The notes below the pieces were generated by a model that did not search any database, was not told the DNA's origin, and was given only the letters and a program-made list of their open reading frames with translations. This document shows positions 8,418 through 16,832 of a stretch of DNA of 64,000 nt, piece after piece (within the stretch, counting starts at the first letter, position 1; every line of letters starts with the position of its first letter). Source of the stretch: Microbacterium sp. BK668 (GTDB lineage Bacteria > Actinomycetota > Actinomycetes > Actinomycetales > Microbacteriaceae); contig NZ_SNWG01000001.1 of the NCBI RefSeq assembly GCF_004362195.1, positions 1,364,001 through 1,428,000 of the forward strand, read 5' to 3'. Both the position numbers and the translations under genes were made by a program.

Positions 8418-8972
8418 TCACCCGCTCTTGGCGAGCACCTGCAGACCGACGACACCCAGCGCGAGGGCCGCCTCCGCCCCCAGGGCGATGATCCGCTGCC
8501 ACCACGTCAGCGGCACTTTGCGCACGGCGGCCCAGCCGATCACGACGAGCGTCGCCACGAGCGCGATGATCCCCGCCCGCAGCGCGGTGCTCGTCTCCAG
8601 GACGCCGAATACGGCGAGCGCGAGGAAGACGAAGGGGAGGGTGACGGCCCCGAGGGTGCCGAAGCTCGCGAAGACGGCGTGCTGGCGCTCCCGACGGTTC
8701 ATCGCCCGCTCGTGGGCCACAGTGAACGAGATGACGTCGGCGACGAAGACGGCGAGGAGGGTCCCGATCACGGTGACCAGCAGCGTGAGGAGGGCATCGA
8801 GGGCGTTGGAGTAGCCGTGCGCGTTGAGGGCTACGAGGACGGCCAGCGAGGCGAACGAGAGGTAGATGCGCTCCTTCAGGTGGTCGGCACGCTCACGGCG
8901 CGCCTCGAAGTCCCGGTCGTGCACGACGTCATCGTCGGGCGCGGCGTCGCGGGCGGGCTTGGCGTCGGACAC
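8418..8972 (-). CDS. integral membrane protein of unknown function
   Basis: This 184-residue protein has a charged N-terminal region of about 38 residues, rich in Asp, Arg and Lys. Five likely membrane segments follow, near LSFASLAVLVALNA, ALLTLLVTVIGTLLAVFVADVI, FGTLGAVTLPFVFLALAVFGVL, AGIIALVATLVVIGWAAV and ALGAEAALALGVVGLQVL. I do not recognise the family. Minus-strand transcription continues from it toward the smaller membrane protein 69 bp downstream, so the two may be co-transcribed. Confidence 0.75.
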   Translation of the reverse strand: MSDAKPARDAAPDDDVVHDRDFEARRERADHLKERIYLSFASLAVLVALNAHGYSNALDALLTLLVTVIGTLLAVFVADVISFTVAHERAMNRRERQHAVFASFGTLGAVTLPFVFLALAVFGVLETSTALRAGIIALVATLVVIGWAAVRKVPLTWWQRIIALGAEAALALGVVGLQVLAKSG

Positions 8973-9076
8973 AGGACCTCCCGATCGGGCGAGGACGGAT
9001 GCCGCGAGCCTACCGGCGCCCGGGCGTACGGGCCGCTCGAGCCCTGGGATAGCGTGGACGGGTCGAAGGGAGCCGG

Positions 9077-9571
9077 ATGTCGCTCGTGGTGATGGGGGTC
9101 TCGGGGTCCGGGAAGTCGACGGTCGCCGCGCTTGTCGCCGAGCGCGCGGGCGCGACCTTCATCGACGCCGACGATCTGCATCCGCGCTCGAACGTCGACA
9201 AGATGGCCGCCGGCATCCCGCTGACGGATGAGGACCGGATGCCGTGGCTGCGAGAGGTGGGCGACGTCATCGCCCGGCACGCCGGCGAGCGCGTGGTCGT
9301 GGCCTGCTCGGCTCTCAAGCGGGCGTACCGCGACGCGATCCGTGAACGCGCGGGCCGCGTGCTGTTCGCCCAGCTGGACGGCGCGCGCGACCTGCTCGCA
9401 GAGCGGATGGGCGGACGAGGCCACCACTTCATGCCGCTGACCCTGCTGGATTCGCAGCTGGCGACCCTGGAGCCCCTGGAGGACGACGAGCACGGCCTGC
9501 GGGTGGACATCGCGAGATCGCCCGATGCGATCGCGGACGCGATCCTGGCCCGCTGGCTCGCGCAGCCGTGA
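9077..9571 (+). CDS. gntK: gluconokinase
   Basis: This 164-residue P-loop kinase has Walker A GVSGSGKST at residues 7-15, the gluconokinase motif DADDLHPRSNVDKMAAGIPLTDEDRMPWL, and VACSALKRAYRD. It phosphorylates D-gluconate to 6-phosphogluconate, feeding the pentose phosphate route. Length and motifs match GntK/IdnK closely. It is a lone plus-strand gene between two minus-strand blocks, with no gluconate transporter or regulator beside it. Confidence 0.93.
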   Translation: MSLVVMGVSGSGKSTVAALVAERAGATFIDADDLHPRSNVDKMAAGIPLTDEDRMPWLREVGDVIARHAGERVVVACSALKRAYRDAIRERAGRVLFAQLDGARDLLAERMGGRGHHFMPLTLLDSQLATLEPLEDDEHGLRVDIARSPDAIADAILARWLAQP

Positions 9572-9586
9572 CCGGCCGGACGGCGC

Positions 9587-10177
9587 TCACCGCGGACGTC
9601 GGCTGCGTCTGCGCCACCGACGACGGGGAGCGGATGCCTCGGCATCCGGTCCCGCCTCCGCCTCCTCTCGCCGGCGGGCATCTCCACGCTCCCGCCAGGC
9701 GCGCAGCTCCGCGTCGACGTCGCGCGTCGGCGTCACGACCGGTGGACCGCCGAGCAGCTGCCGCCGTGCCTCGATCACCCGCTTGTTGAAGTCCTCGAGG
9801 TACTCGCGCACGTCGTCCTCCCGCGGGAGGGCGTCGATCCTGCTCTCGAGCTCGGCATGCTCGACGCGGAGCATGAGCGCCGGCGGGCCGAGACCGCGCA
9901 GCTGCTCCTGCTCGATCTTGCGACGGATCCACCAGTCCGGATCGTGCCGGTCGCCGAGCCCGTCCAGCGGCTTGCCCGCCCCCGGCAGATCGTCGAACTC
10001 GCCGCGGCGGATGGCCTGCTGGATCGCGGTCTCGACGAACGCCGCGCGGTCGGCCGCCGTCGATCCACGCCGGGGCGCGTCGACGGGCCGGGTCTCGGCA
10101 TCCTGCCCGAGATCCTGCTCGCCCCGCCACTTCTCGAGGCGGTAGCGCTCGGCGGCTTCGCGGGGATCCTCGGTCAT
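9587..10177 (-). CDS. DUF1992 (DnaJ-homologue-C28-like) protein
   Basis: This 196-residue protein carries the DUF1992 signature: AFVETAIQQAIRRGEFDDLPGAGKPLDGLGDRHDPDWWIRRKI across residues 45-90, then the conserved helix REYLEDFNKRVIEARRQLLG. The family is called DnaJ homologue subfamily C member 28, although no J domain is present here. The C terminus is an Arg-rich tail. The function is unknown in bacteria. The ATG at 10177 lies only 4 bp after the stop of the epimerase gene, so the two are probably co-transcribed. Confidence 0.85.
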   Translation of the reverse strand: MTEDPREAAERYRLEKWRGEQDLGQDAETRPVDAPRRGSTAADRAAFVETAIQQAIRRGEFDDLPGAGKPLDGLGDRHDPDWWIRRKIEQEQLRGLGPPALMLRVEHAELESRIDALPREDDVREYLEDFNKRVIEARRQLLGGPPVVTPTRDVDAELRAWRERGDARRREEAEAGPDAEASAPRRRWRRRSRRPR

Positions 10178-10181
10178 GGCT

Positions 10182-11027
10182 CTACACGTGGTCGCGCCAG
10201 GAGTGCTTCGGGTCGAAGCCGAGCACGCGCCGGGCCTTGTCGATGGAGAGGAGGGTGTCGTTCTCGCCGAGGTCGCCCTTGAGCGGCACATCCGGGAAGA
10301 CCTCGGCCACGAGCTCCGCGTTCGGGCGGGACATGACCGTGTCGGCGGCCGCGATGATGAAGCGGTCGAAGCCCGGGGTCGAGGCATCCAGCGCCCTCTG
10401 GACCGCCTGGGCGCCGTCCCGGCCGTCGATGTAGCCCCACAGGTTCCATTTGCGCCGCGTCGCATCTGCGTCGAACGAGGGGAACTCGGCGTAGTCCTCG
10501 GGGTCCATGACGTTCGAGAAGCGCAGCGCCGTGATCGAGAGATCCGGATGCCACCGCACGAGCTCGATCGCCAGCTGCTCCTCGAGATGCTTGACGAGCG
10601 AGTAGACAGACTCGGGGCGGGCCGCGTACTCCTCGTCGACCGGGATGTACGGCGGCGGGACGTCGAAGGGGAGGCCCAGCACCGTCTCGCTCGAGGCGTA
10701 CACGATGCGACGGATGCCGAGGCGCACCGCTGCCCAGAACACATCGAACGTCGTGATGATGTTGTTGCGGAAGGTGGCGATGTCGCCGCGGATGCTCGGG
10801 GCCGGGATCGCGGCGAGATGGACGACGGCGTCGAACGGCCCCGACTCGCCGTGGACGCCCGAGAGTGCGTCGATGACCTGGCCGTAGTCGTTGAGGTCGA
10901 CCTGGAGGAAGCCCGGACCCCGCGTGCCGACGACGTCCATCCCGACGACGTCATGCCCCGCTTCGCGGAGCTCACGGGCGACGACGGTTCCGAGTTTGCC
11001 GGATGATCCGGTCAGGGCGATGCGCAT
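10182..11027 (-). CDS. NAD-dependent sugar epimerase/dehydratase (extended SDR)
   Basis: This 281-residue protein is an extended short-chain dehydrogenase. The NAD-binding GSSGKLG motif is at residues 7-13, the acidic residue ending beta-2 is in VVGMDVV, and the active-site Tyr142-x3-Lys146 is in VYSLVKHLEE, with Ser112-Ser113 upstream in YASSETVLG. The length and the segment LRFSNVMDP resemble uronate dehydrogenases and related UDP-sugar epimerases. The substrate cannot be fixed from sequence. It is followed closely by the DUF1992 gene. Confidence 0.85.
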   Translation of the reverse strand: MRIALTGSSGKLGTVVARELREAGHDVVGMDVVGTRGPGFLQVDLNDYGQVIDALSGVHGESGPFDAVVHLAAIPAPSIRGDIATFRNNIITTFDVFWAAVRLGIRRIVYASSETVLGLPFDVPPPYIPVDEEYAARPESVYSLVKHLEEQLAIELVRWHPDLSITALRFSNVMDPEDYAEFPSFDADATRRKWNLWGYIDGRDGAQAVQRALDASTPGFDRFIIAAADTVMSRPNAELVAEVFPDVPLKGDLGENDTLLSIDKARRVLGFDPKHSWRDHV

Positions 11028-11137
11028 GGGCCCAGCCTTTCACGCGCTCGTGAAGCCGGGGGCCGCCTGCCCCGGCTTCCGCAGCGCCCGTCCCATTCCC
11101 GCCACCCGTACCTGAGCTCGGCGAACGGTGGAACGCC

Positions 11138-12064
11138 TCACCCGCGGTGATCGCCGGTCTCGGCATCCATGCTCTCCCGCTCCAGTCGGCGCAGCCGCAT
11201 GCGGCCGAAGTCCTGAGCGCGCGGACCCGACGAGAGGGTGCGCAGGCTCGCGGCCAGGACGAACCGCGTCATCGTGACGACCGGAAGCGGCGACCGTCGG
11301 AGGCCGAGCACGCGCCGGAAGCGCGGCGGGATGGTGGCGACGGCGCTCGCGAAGAGCAGGCGGTACGCCAGGGTCATGAGAGGCGAGCCGCGGAAGGGGG
11401 AGCGGCGCAGGAACTGCACGACGTCGTCGACCCGCTCGTCGCGCCGCAGCTGCCCGGACTCGAGGTAGGCGTCGAGGCGGCGCCTGAGCTCGGCTTCGGT
11501 GACGGGCGGGTCGGCGACGCGCATGAGGCGTCCGGCGGTTGCCCAGTCCGCGACGTAAGCGTCGGGACCCCCGGGGATGCCGCCGCCCCATGTCTCATGG
11601 CAGGTCAGGAACGCGTCGGTGAAGGCGAGGTGCACCCAGTCCGAGAGGTCGGCGTCGGCCGCCGAGTACGCCCGCGTCCGGTTCGCGCCGTCGGTGTAGG
11701 AGCCCTGCACTCGGGTGTGGAGTCGGCCGACGCGCGCGCTCTCGGTATCGGCCTGAGCGCGGGAGCCGTAGGTGAGGCAGATAATCCAGCGCACGGTTCC
11801 CGACAGCCGGCCGAGCGGATCGTCGCGGTACCGTGACCAGTCGTGCACGCCCGCCATGGGCCCGGGGTGCAGAGCCTGAAGCAGCAGGGCGCGGATGCCC
11901 GCGACGAACGTCGCGGTGCCGGCGTGCACGGTCCAGGCGGGGCCGTCCTCCGCGAAGTACCCGGTGTCGCTCCCGTCGGCGAGCGCCCGCACCCAGGTCG
12001 GCGTGCCGTGCGGGTCTCCGGAGAGGGCGAGCAGCATCCGCGCTCGCAGAGGGGTTCGGGCCAT
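11138..12064 (-). CDS. DUF2236 oxygenase-like protein (MpaB/latex-clearing family)
   Basis: This 308-residue protein matches the DUF2236 family, which includes the latex-clearing rubber oxygenase and MpaB-type haem proteins. Landmarks are an N-terminal GTATFVAGIRALLLQALHPGPMAGVHDWSRYRDDPLGRLSGTVRWI, the central HTRVQGSYTDGANRTRAYSA, and DWVHLAFTDAFL. No signal peptide is apparent. Many actinobacterial members are uncharacterised, so oxygenase activity is only a family-level expectation. It stands upstream of the arabinan locus with no clear functional link to it. Confidence 0.82.
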   Translation of the reverse strand: MARTPLRARMLLALSGDPHGTPTWVRALADGSDTGYFAEDGPAWTVHAGTATFVAGIRALLLQALHPGPMAGVHDWSRYRDDPLGRLSGTVRWIICLTYGSRAQADTESARVGRLHTRVQGSYTDGANRTRAYSAADADLSDWVHLAFTDAFLTCHETWGGGIPGGPDAYVADWATAGRLMRVADPPVTEAELRRRLDAYLESGQLRRDERVDDVVQFLRRSPFRGSPLMTLAYRLLFASAVATIPPRFRRVLGLRRSPLPVVTMTRFVLAASLRTLSSGPRAQDFGRMRLRRLERESMDAETGDHRG

Positions 12065-12105
12065 GGATCCAGGCTTTCACGCCCCGGCCCGGGTCCGGCG
12101 CAACG

Positions 12106-12169
12106 GAGGAGATCTGCACTTGTGAGGACCGAGACGCGCGGTCTCATCCTCTCTCGTGCGGATCCCCTC
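12106..12169. repeat. 64-nt hairpin element, copy A
   Basis: Outer arms GAGGAGATC (12106-12114) and GATCCCCTC (12161-12169) can pair with one mismatch. Inside them GAGGA/TCCTC and GAGAC/GTCTC form a second stem around a GCGCG loop. A copy of the same length and orientation lies at 16372-16435, where the inner stem has changed on both sides together (AGAA/TTCT). This suggests that the hairpin itself is conserved. Confidence 0.6.
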
Positions 12170-12288
12170 AGAACTGCAGGCCGGCGGGGCGGCGGCCCCC
12201 GGCATCCATCCCTCGAAAGACGAGGGCCGCGCCGGATCGGCATCGACGTGACGTCAGCCGGGCGAGGCGTCCATCCTCCCGTCCCAGC

Positions 12289-12326
12289 GCGAAGGGCCCG
12301 CCCGATCGCTCGGACGGGCCCTTCGC
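12289..12326 (-). terminator. terminator of the first GH43 gene
   Basis: A perfect 12-bp stem (GCGAAGGGCCCG with CGGGCCCTTCGC) around a 14-nt loop lies 10 bp beyond the stop codon of the minus-strand GH43 gene. No T-tract is evident, as is common in this GC range. Confidence 0.75.
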
Positions 12327-12335
12327 GGGCAGTGG

Positions 12336-15300
12336 TCAGCTGCAGAAGGCGGGGGAGTACGCGATCTGCTTCTCGACCTCGACGGCCTTTCCGTCCACGG
12401 TCGCCGTCGCCTTCAGCGTCAGCGCCCCCGATGGGATGGAGCCGAGGCGCGTCGTGAACGTCGCCGAGACGGACTTGCCCGCGGCGACCGAGCCGAACGC
12501 CTTCGTGCCGTAGGCGCCCGACGCCGTGAGCGTCACGGGGAAGCCCTCCGCGTTGGTCACCGTGACCGCCTGCACGACCTTGCCGGCGACGCAGCGCGCC
12601 GCGACCGAGGCCGACACGGCGAGCTGCGGCTCGGGCGGTCCGACCACCGTGACGTTGAGCGTCACCGTGCGGTTCTGCGGAGCCAGCTCCTCCTCGCGGG
12701 TCTGGTTGAGGACGGCCGAGCCGTCTGCGGCGAAGTGCACCGTCTTGACGCGAGCGTGGCGGCTCGGGTCGTTGAGGCCTCCGTCGGCACCGGGGATCCA
12801 CTCCGACACGGGCGGACGCGCGTGGTAGACGATGACCGGGTTGCCGTTCTCGTCGAGGGTGAAGGAGTTGTGACCCGGGCCGTTCTGCTGTCCGCCGAAG
12901 TCGTCGGAGGTCAGCAGCGGGTAGCCCGTCTTCGCCCACGTCGCAGGGTTCATGAGGTCGCCGCCGATCGGCGCGCGCAGCATGCCGATCGAGTAGGTCT
13001 CGTTCACCTCCGACGCGGAGAAGAACACGAACACCTCCTCGTCGCTCTTGATGACGGCGGGGCCCTCGTTGATGACCTGGCTCGTCGTCCGCTCCCACGC
13101 GTAGTTCGGCGTCGAGAGGAGGATGGACTTCGTCGTGAGCTGCGTGGGGTCGTTCGGGTTGATCTCGGCCATGCGGAGGTCCGAGGTGCCCGGCTTCTCC
13201 GCCCAGACGAGGTAGTGCTTGCCGTTCGCCTCGAAGTGCGTCATGTCGAGCGAGAAGCTCGTGAACGCCGCAGTGTCACCGGCCGCGGCCTTGACGTAGC
13301 CGAGCACGCTCCAGTTCGATGCGACCATGGGGTCGGTGTTGCCGGGGGCGCGCATGATCGTCGGGCGGATGTTCCAGACGTCCGTGCTGCGGCTCGAGGT
13401 GAAGAAGATGTACCAGTCGCCGTTGATCTTGTGCAGCTCCGGCGCCCAGAAGTACCGGTAGTTGCTCGTGGCGATCTTCGACCCGTTCGACGTGTCGGGC
13501 GACGCGGCGTTGTTGGCCCAGAGGAGCACCTGCTCCTGCGCCGTCGTCAGGCCGTTGATCGTGTCGGCACGGCGCAGGACGATGCGGTCGTAGCCGACGC
13601 CGGCGTTGGCCTGCGTCGTGGGGTAGGAACCGGTGAGGTAGTACTCCGTGCTGCCGGTGCGCTCGTCGTCGCGGAAGACCCATGGATCGGCCCGCTCCTT
13701 CACGAGGATGCCCTTGTCGTCGCCGTAGACGGGCTGGTTGACCGTGCCCGTCACGGTGTACTCGCCGGGCTTCGTCAGGTCGACGGAGCTCGTGTCCCAG
13801 TCGACGCCGAGCTGCTTCGACGAGCCGTCGGAGTAGCCGAGGTCGACCTTGTCGGGCAGGTCGAGCGAGCCGTTGACATCGACCGAGACGTCGTCGCCGG
13901 CATCCACCGACGTGTTGACGATGCGGCCGAGGGCCTTCTGCAGCGTGGTCAGTTCCGCCTGGGTGATGGCGAGAGCGGATGCCTCGATCGCACCCGTGGG
14001 GAGCCCCGAGAGCGTCGGTGCGGCCGACGCCGTGACCGAGACCGGCGCGCTGAACGTCGTGAAGTCGGACGTCGTGACCTCGTACGCCGCGTCCCCCGCG
14101 GTGCGCAGCGTCACGCGGTAGAGCCGCGAGCCGTTGTCGTACTTCACGTCGGCGCGCGACACCACGATGTTCTGCGTGTTCGTGAGCACCAGCTTCTGGT
14201 CGGTGAAGGTCACGAGGTCCTTCGACGAGTAGACGAAGATGCGGCCGTTCGCGGCGTTGTCCGCGGCGACGAGGCCATAGGTGCCGTCGGGCTTGCGGAA
14301 CAGGGTCGGGTTCGCGAACTGCGACGTGCCCGAGCCGAAGGCGGGGTAGAGCACGCCCTTGTTGTTGTTCAGCGCGACGAGCGGGTCGCCGTTCTTCGCC
14401 GCAGCGAGGTGCAGCACCTCGGTCTTGGCCGTGTTGCCCGTGCGGACGTAGGCGACGGCCTGGCCGACGTCCTGCGCCTTCACGGTGACATCGTAGGTGC
14501 GGGTCGTGATGTGTCCGGCACGGCTGAAGGTCGCGGTCAGGGCGACCTGCTGGTCGGCTGCGGCGCGTGTGACGGCACCGGTCGTCGAGATCACGCCGGG
14601 CGCCGACGAGGCCCACGAGATCGCGGCGCCTTGCGACTCGGCGTTCAGCACGATGTCGCCGGCTGCGACCTTGATGCCGAGGTCGAACGCGTCGGCGGTG
14701 CGCTCGAGGTCGCCCTGCGGGTTCACCGCCGGCACGGTCACCGCGAAGTCGCGGGTGATCGACTGGCCCGCGAGCGTGAAGGTTCCGGTCAGGACGACCG
14801 ACGCGTCAGGCTGACCCTCGGCCGGACGCGTGACCTTGCCGTCCGCGCCGATGACCGACGGATGCGATGAGGCCCACGTGATGCGGGACAGGTTCGGCGT
14901 GCCCGTCGTCGGCAGCGTGAGATCGGCGGTCGCTTCGCTCGGGAGAGACACGGCGTCCGCATCGGCCGCGAGGGCGGCGTCGGTCTGGGCCGCGGTGGTG
15001 CGGTCGCTCAGGTGATAGAGCTCCGCGATCTGGCCGGCCGAATAGGCCGAGGTCGACACGATGACGTCGTCGACGCCGCCCTTGTAGAAGATATCGGGGT
15101 AGCTCGAGCGCCCGATGTAGCCGACGAGGCCTGTGCCGAATTGCGAGATGGTGCGGGTGGTCGCGACGGTGCCGACGAGGGCTCCGTTGTAGTACCCCGA
15201 GATGGAGGTCGGCGTGACGACGGTCGTGTACATCGACCACGCCGTTCCGGTCGTCGGACCGGCGATGCCCTGCGATGCCGTCGTCGGTGAGATGCCGTAC

Positions 15301-15785
15301 TCCGTGCCCCACGGCGCGGTGGGGGCGCTGCCGTTCGTGATGACGGTCTTGAAGCGTCCCGACGGGTTCCGCGGGTTGAGCAGCCAGTACTGCGCGGGCG
15401 GGTTGGCCGTCGAGCCGAAGAACATCGCGGCGTAGTTGCCCGCACCGGTGTCGTTGCGCAGCCACGTCGAGATCGTGAGGGTGTTCTTCCCGTCGAAGAT
15501 CCCCGCCGGGAAGCGGACATAGCCTGCGCCGCTGTTCGACGCGCCGCCGGGAAGCGTCAGCTCGCCGTTGGCCACCGTAACTCCGGTTCCGACGATCGTG
15601 CCGTCGTTGTTGTGGCCCGAGACATCCTTCACCGCCCCCGCGGTGCTGAAGTCGTAGTGGAGGACGATGTTCGGGTCGTCCGGGACGGGATCGGCATGAG
15701 CTGCCGTTGGTGCGAGGACGCCGACTGTCAGGGCGGCGATCGCCGCACCTGTCACCCCCAAGCGTCGCCATGACTTCGTCGCCAT
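12336..15785 (-). CDS. secreted multidomain GH43 arabinanase/arabinosidase-like enzyme (first of three)
   Basis: This is a 1149-residue secreted enzyme. Residues 1-31 are a signal peptide ending in AHA. A LamG-type jelly roll spans about 32-255, two atrophied bacterial Ig-like domains about 275-437, a propeller-like segment about 440-600, and a Big_4-like domain about 615-690. The GH43 catalytic domain spans about 692-1040, with Asp700 (RADPWVF), Asp847 (SLDM) and Glu907 (INEGP) as likely catalytic residues. The last 99 residues are a two-cysteine domain shared with the other secreted glycosidases here. GH43 enzymes of this type cleave arabinan or arabinose side chains outside the cell. GGAGAGG precedes the ATG, and an operator-like site lies 63 bp upstream. 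Confidence 0.9.
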   Translation of the reverse strand: MATKSWRRLGVTGAAIAALTVGVLAPTAAHADPVPDDPNIVLHYDFSTAGAVKDVSGHNNDGTIVGTGVTVANGELTLPGGASNSGAGYVRFPAGIFDGKNTLTISTWLRNDTGAGNYAAMFFGSTANPPAQYWLLNPRNPSGRFKTVITNGSAPTAPWGTEYGISPTTASQGIAGPTTGTAWSMYTTVVTPTSISGYYNGALVGTVATTRTISQFGTGLVGYIGRSSYPDIFYKGGVDDVIVSTSAYSAGQIAELYHLSDRTTAAQTDAALAADADAVSLPSEATADLTLPTTGTPNLSRITWASSHPSVIGADGKVTRPAEGQPDASVVLTGTFTLAGQSITRDFAVTVPAVNPQGDLERTADAFDLGIKVAAGDIVLNAESQGAAISWASSAPGVISTTGAVTRAAADQQVALTATFSRAGHITTRTYDVTVKAQDVGQAVAYVRTGNTAKTEVLHLAAAKNGDPLVALNNNKGVLYPAFGSGTSQFANPTLFRKPDGTYGLVAADNAANGRIFVYSSKDLVTFTDQKLVLTNTQNIVVSRADVKYDNGSRLYRVTLRTAGDAAYEVTTSDFTTFSAPVSVTASAAPTLSGLPTGAIEASALAITQAELTTLQKALGRIVNTSVDAGDDVSVDVNGSLDLPDKVDLGYSDGSSKQLGVDWDTSSVDLTKPGEYTVTGTVNQPVYGDDKGILVKERADPWVFRDDERTGSTEYYLTGSYPTTQANAGVGYDRIVLRRADTINGLTTAQEQVLLWANNAASPDTSNGSKIATSNYRYFWAPELHKINGDWYIFFTSSRSTDVWNIRPTIMRAPGNTDPMVASNWSVLGYVKAAAGDTAAFTSFSLDMTHFEANGKHYLVWAEKPGTSDLRMAEINPNDPTQLTTKSILLSTPNYAWERTTSQVINEGPAVIKSDEEVFVFFSASEVNETYSIGMLRAPIGGDLMNPATWAKTGYPLLTSDDFGGQQNGPGHNSFTLDENGNPVIVYHARPPVSEWIPGADGGLNDPSRHARVKTVHFAADGSAVLNQTREEELAPQNRTVTLNVTVVGPPEPQLAVSASVAARCVAGKVVQAVTVTNAEGFPVTLTASGAYGTKAFGSVAAGKSVSATFTTRLGSIPSGALTLKATATVDGKAVEVEKQIAYSPAFCS

Positions 15786-15847
15786 GTGGAACCTCTCCGT
15801 TGCGGTGTGCGCCCGATCGCTCCGGGCACTGCGCGAAAGAGTAGCGC

Positions 15848-15859
15848 GTTACCGCTCAC
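15848..15859 (-). promoter_or_regulatory. LacI-type operator upstream of the first GH43 gene
   Basis: On the minus strand this reads GTGAGCGGTAAC, identical to the second site upstream of the divergent GH43 gene (16781-16792). A further GCGCTAGG half-site lies just upstream. It is 63 bp from the GH43 start. It is assigned to the LacI regulator at 27501 because the same core recurs before each block of the arabinan locus. Confidence 0.6.
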
Positions 15860-15965
15860 ATTCCTAGCGCGGGTTCTGGTGGGGTCGTCGTCGGGACGCC
15901 CGGTGTTGCGCACAGCGCGTCAGTCCTGCCACGCCGACGGCCACGGCTCCGCCACGCGAAGGTAG

Positions 15966-16231
15966 CCCGGGCCTGCGGCGCCGCTTCACTTGGCGCAAAG
16001 CGTCGGATGCCCGCGCCGTGAGCGACCGGACGCGCCAAGTGAATCGCGGCTGCAGCACGAGTGATGGGATGCCGCGGCATCCGTCATCGGTGCGGAGGGA
16101 CCCCGGGCCTGCGGCGCCGCTTCACTTGGCGCAAACCGTCGTATGCCCGCGCCGTGAGCGACCGGATGCGCCAAGTGAATCACGGTTGCAGCCCGTGTGA
16201 TGGGATGCCGCGGCATCCGTCATCGGTGCGG
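15966..16231. repeat. tandem duplication of a 136-bp unit containing a 12-bp inverted repeat
   Basis: The second copy begins at 16102, exactly 136 bp after the first, and is nearly identical. Each copy contains perfect arms TTCACTTGGCGC and GCGCCAAGTGAA (15985-15996 with 16032-16043; 16121-16132 with 16168-16179) and ends with a GATGCCGCGGCATC palindrome. The unit is non-coding and may be a palindromic intergenic element of the REP type. Confidence 0.7.
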
Positions 16232-16249
16232 TGACGCCGCGGGTGGCGG

Positions 16250-16327
16250 GCTTCCCCCGCGAGGGTTGTCCCGCGAGGGTTTTGCCCGCGAGTGGTTTGT
16301 GCACGCGGGGCTTTGCCCGCGAAGGGG
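16250..16327. repeat. degenerate short tandem repeat
   Basis: About five imperfect units of 15-18 nt follow the pattern CCCGCGAGGGTTTTG. They resemble a decayed tandem array. No coding or regulatory function is visible. Confidence 0.4.
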
Positions 16328-16371
16328 ATCGCCCGGGCGTCGGGGCCCGTGCGCGCTGCCGCACCACGACT

Positions 16372-16435
16372 GAGGAGATCTGCAGTTCTGAGGACCAGAA
16401 CGCGCTTCTCGATCCTCCATTGTGACGATCTCCTC
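16372..16435. repeat. 64-nt hairpin element, copy B
   Basis: Outer arms GAGGAGATC and GATCTCCTC are perfectly complementary. The inner stem is GAGGA-AGAA paired with TTCT-TCCTC around CGCGC. Its length and orientation equal those of copy A at 12106-12169. Confidence 0.6.
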
Positions 16436-16768
16436 AGTTGTGGTGGCCACACCGCCGGAGTCGGCGTTGCATTTCGCCACCGCGCCGAGGATGCGCGGCA
16501 TGGCAGAGGTCGAGAAGGGCCCGAAACGGCGGAGGTCAGGGATGGGTTTGCCGCGGCATGCGTCATCCGGGCGATCTCGGCGGGTTCGCGCGTCCGTCGC
16601 CCACCGCCCTCTGCCCGCCTGGTCCGGTGGGTCGGCACGCCGCGGTGCGATGCCCCCGGCCACCCGGGCGAGCTGAACGCATGCCGGACGGCAATGCGAC
16701 GCGGCTCCGCGCGAAGCGGTGCGCGATCCGCGGAGGGGGTTTGCGGTCCACGCTGGCCGAAGTCGCTA

Positions 16769-16792
16769 GTTAGCGCTAACGTGAGCGGTAAC
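16769..16792 (+). promoter_or_regulatory. tandem LacI-type operators upstream of the second GH43 gene
   Basis: GTTAGCGCTAAC (16769-16780) is a perfect 12-bp palindrome. It is followed immediately by GTGAGCGGTAAC (16781-16792). The pair ends 40 bp before the GH43 start and is the best form of the site repeated through this locus. Confidence 0.72.
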
Positions 16793-16832
16793 AGCCTGTC
16801 CGACGATGTTCAGACACTTGATGGAGAGTGGA

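Larger units (their letters stand above)
15786..16832. other. 1.05-kb intergenic region between divergent GH43 genes
   Basis: This region contains no credible gene. It holds the two divergent promoters with LacI-type sites at both ends, a 136-bp tandem duplication (15966-16231), a short degenerate CCCGCGAGGGTTTTG repeat array (16250-16327) and a 64-nt hairpin element (16372-16435). In 16440-16765 I see only short unsupported reading frames and no recognisable signal. Confidence 0.7.

Noticed and set aside
405..8814. Long plus-strand frames opposite the amidase, agmatine deiminase and ATP-grasp genes
   Set aside because: They mirror the codon pattern of the minus-strand genes and contain low-complexity Arg-rich sequence with no family features.
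16422..16676. Short frames between the 64-nt hairpin and the second GH43 promoter
   Set aside because: There is no ribosome site and no recognisable similarity, and the composition is that of non-coding GC-rich sequence.
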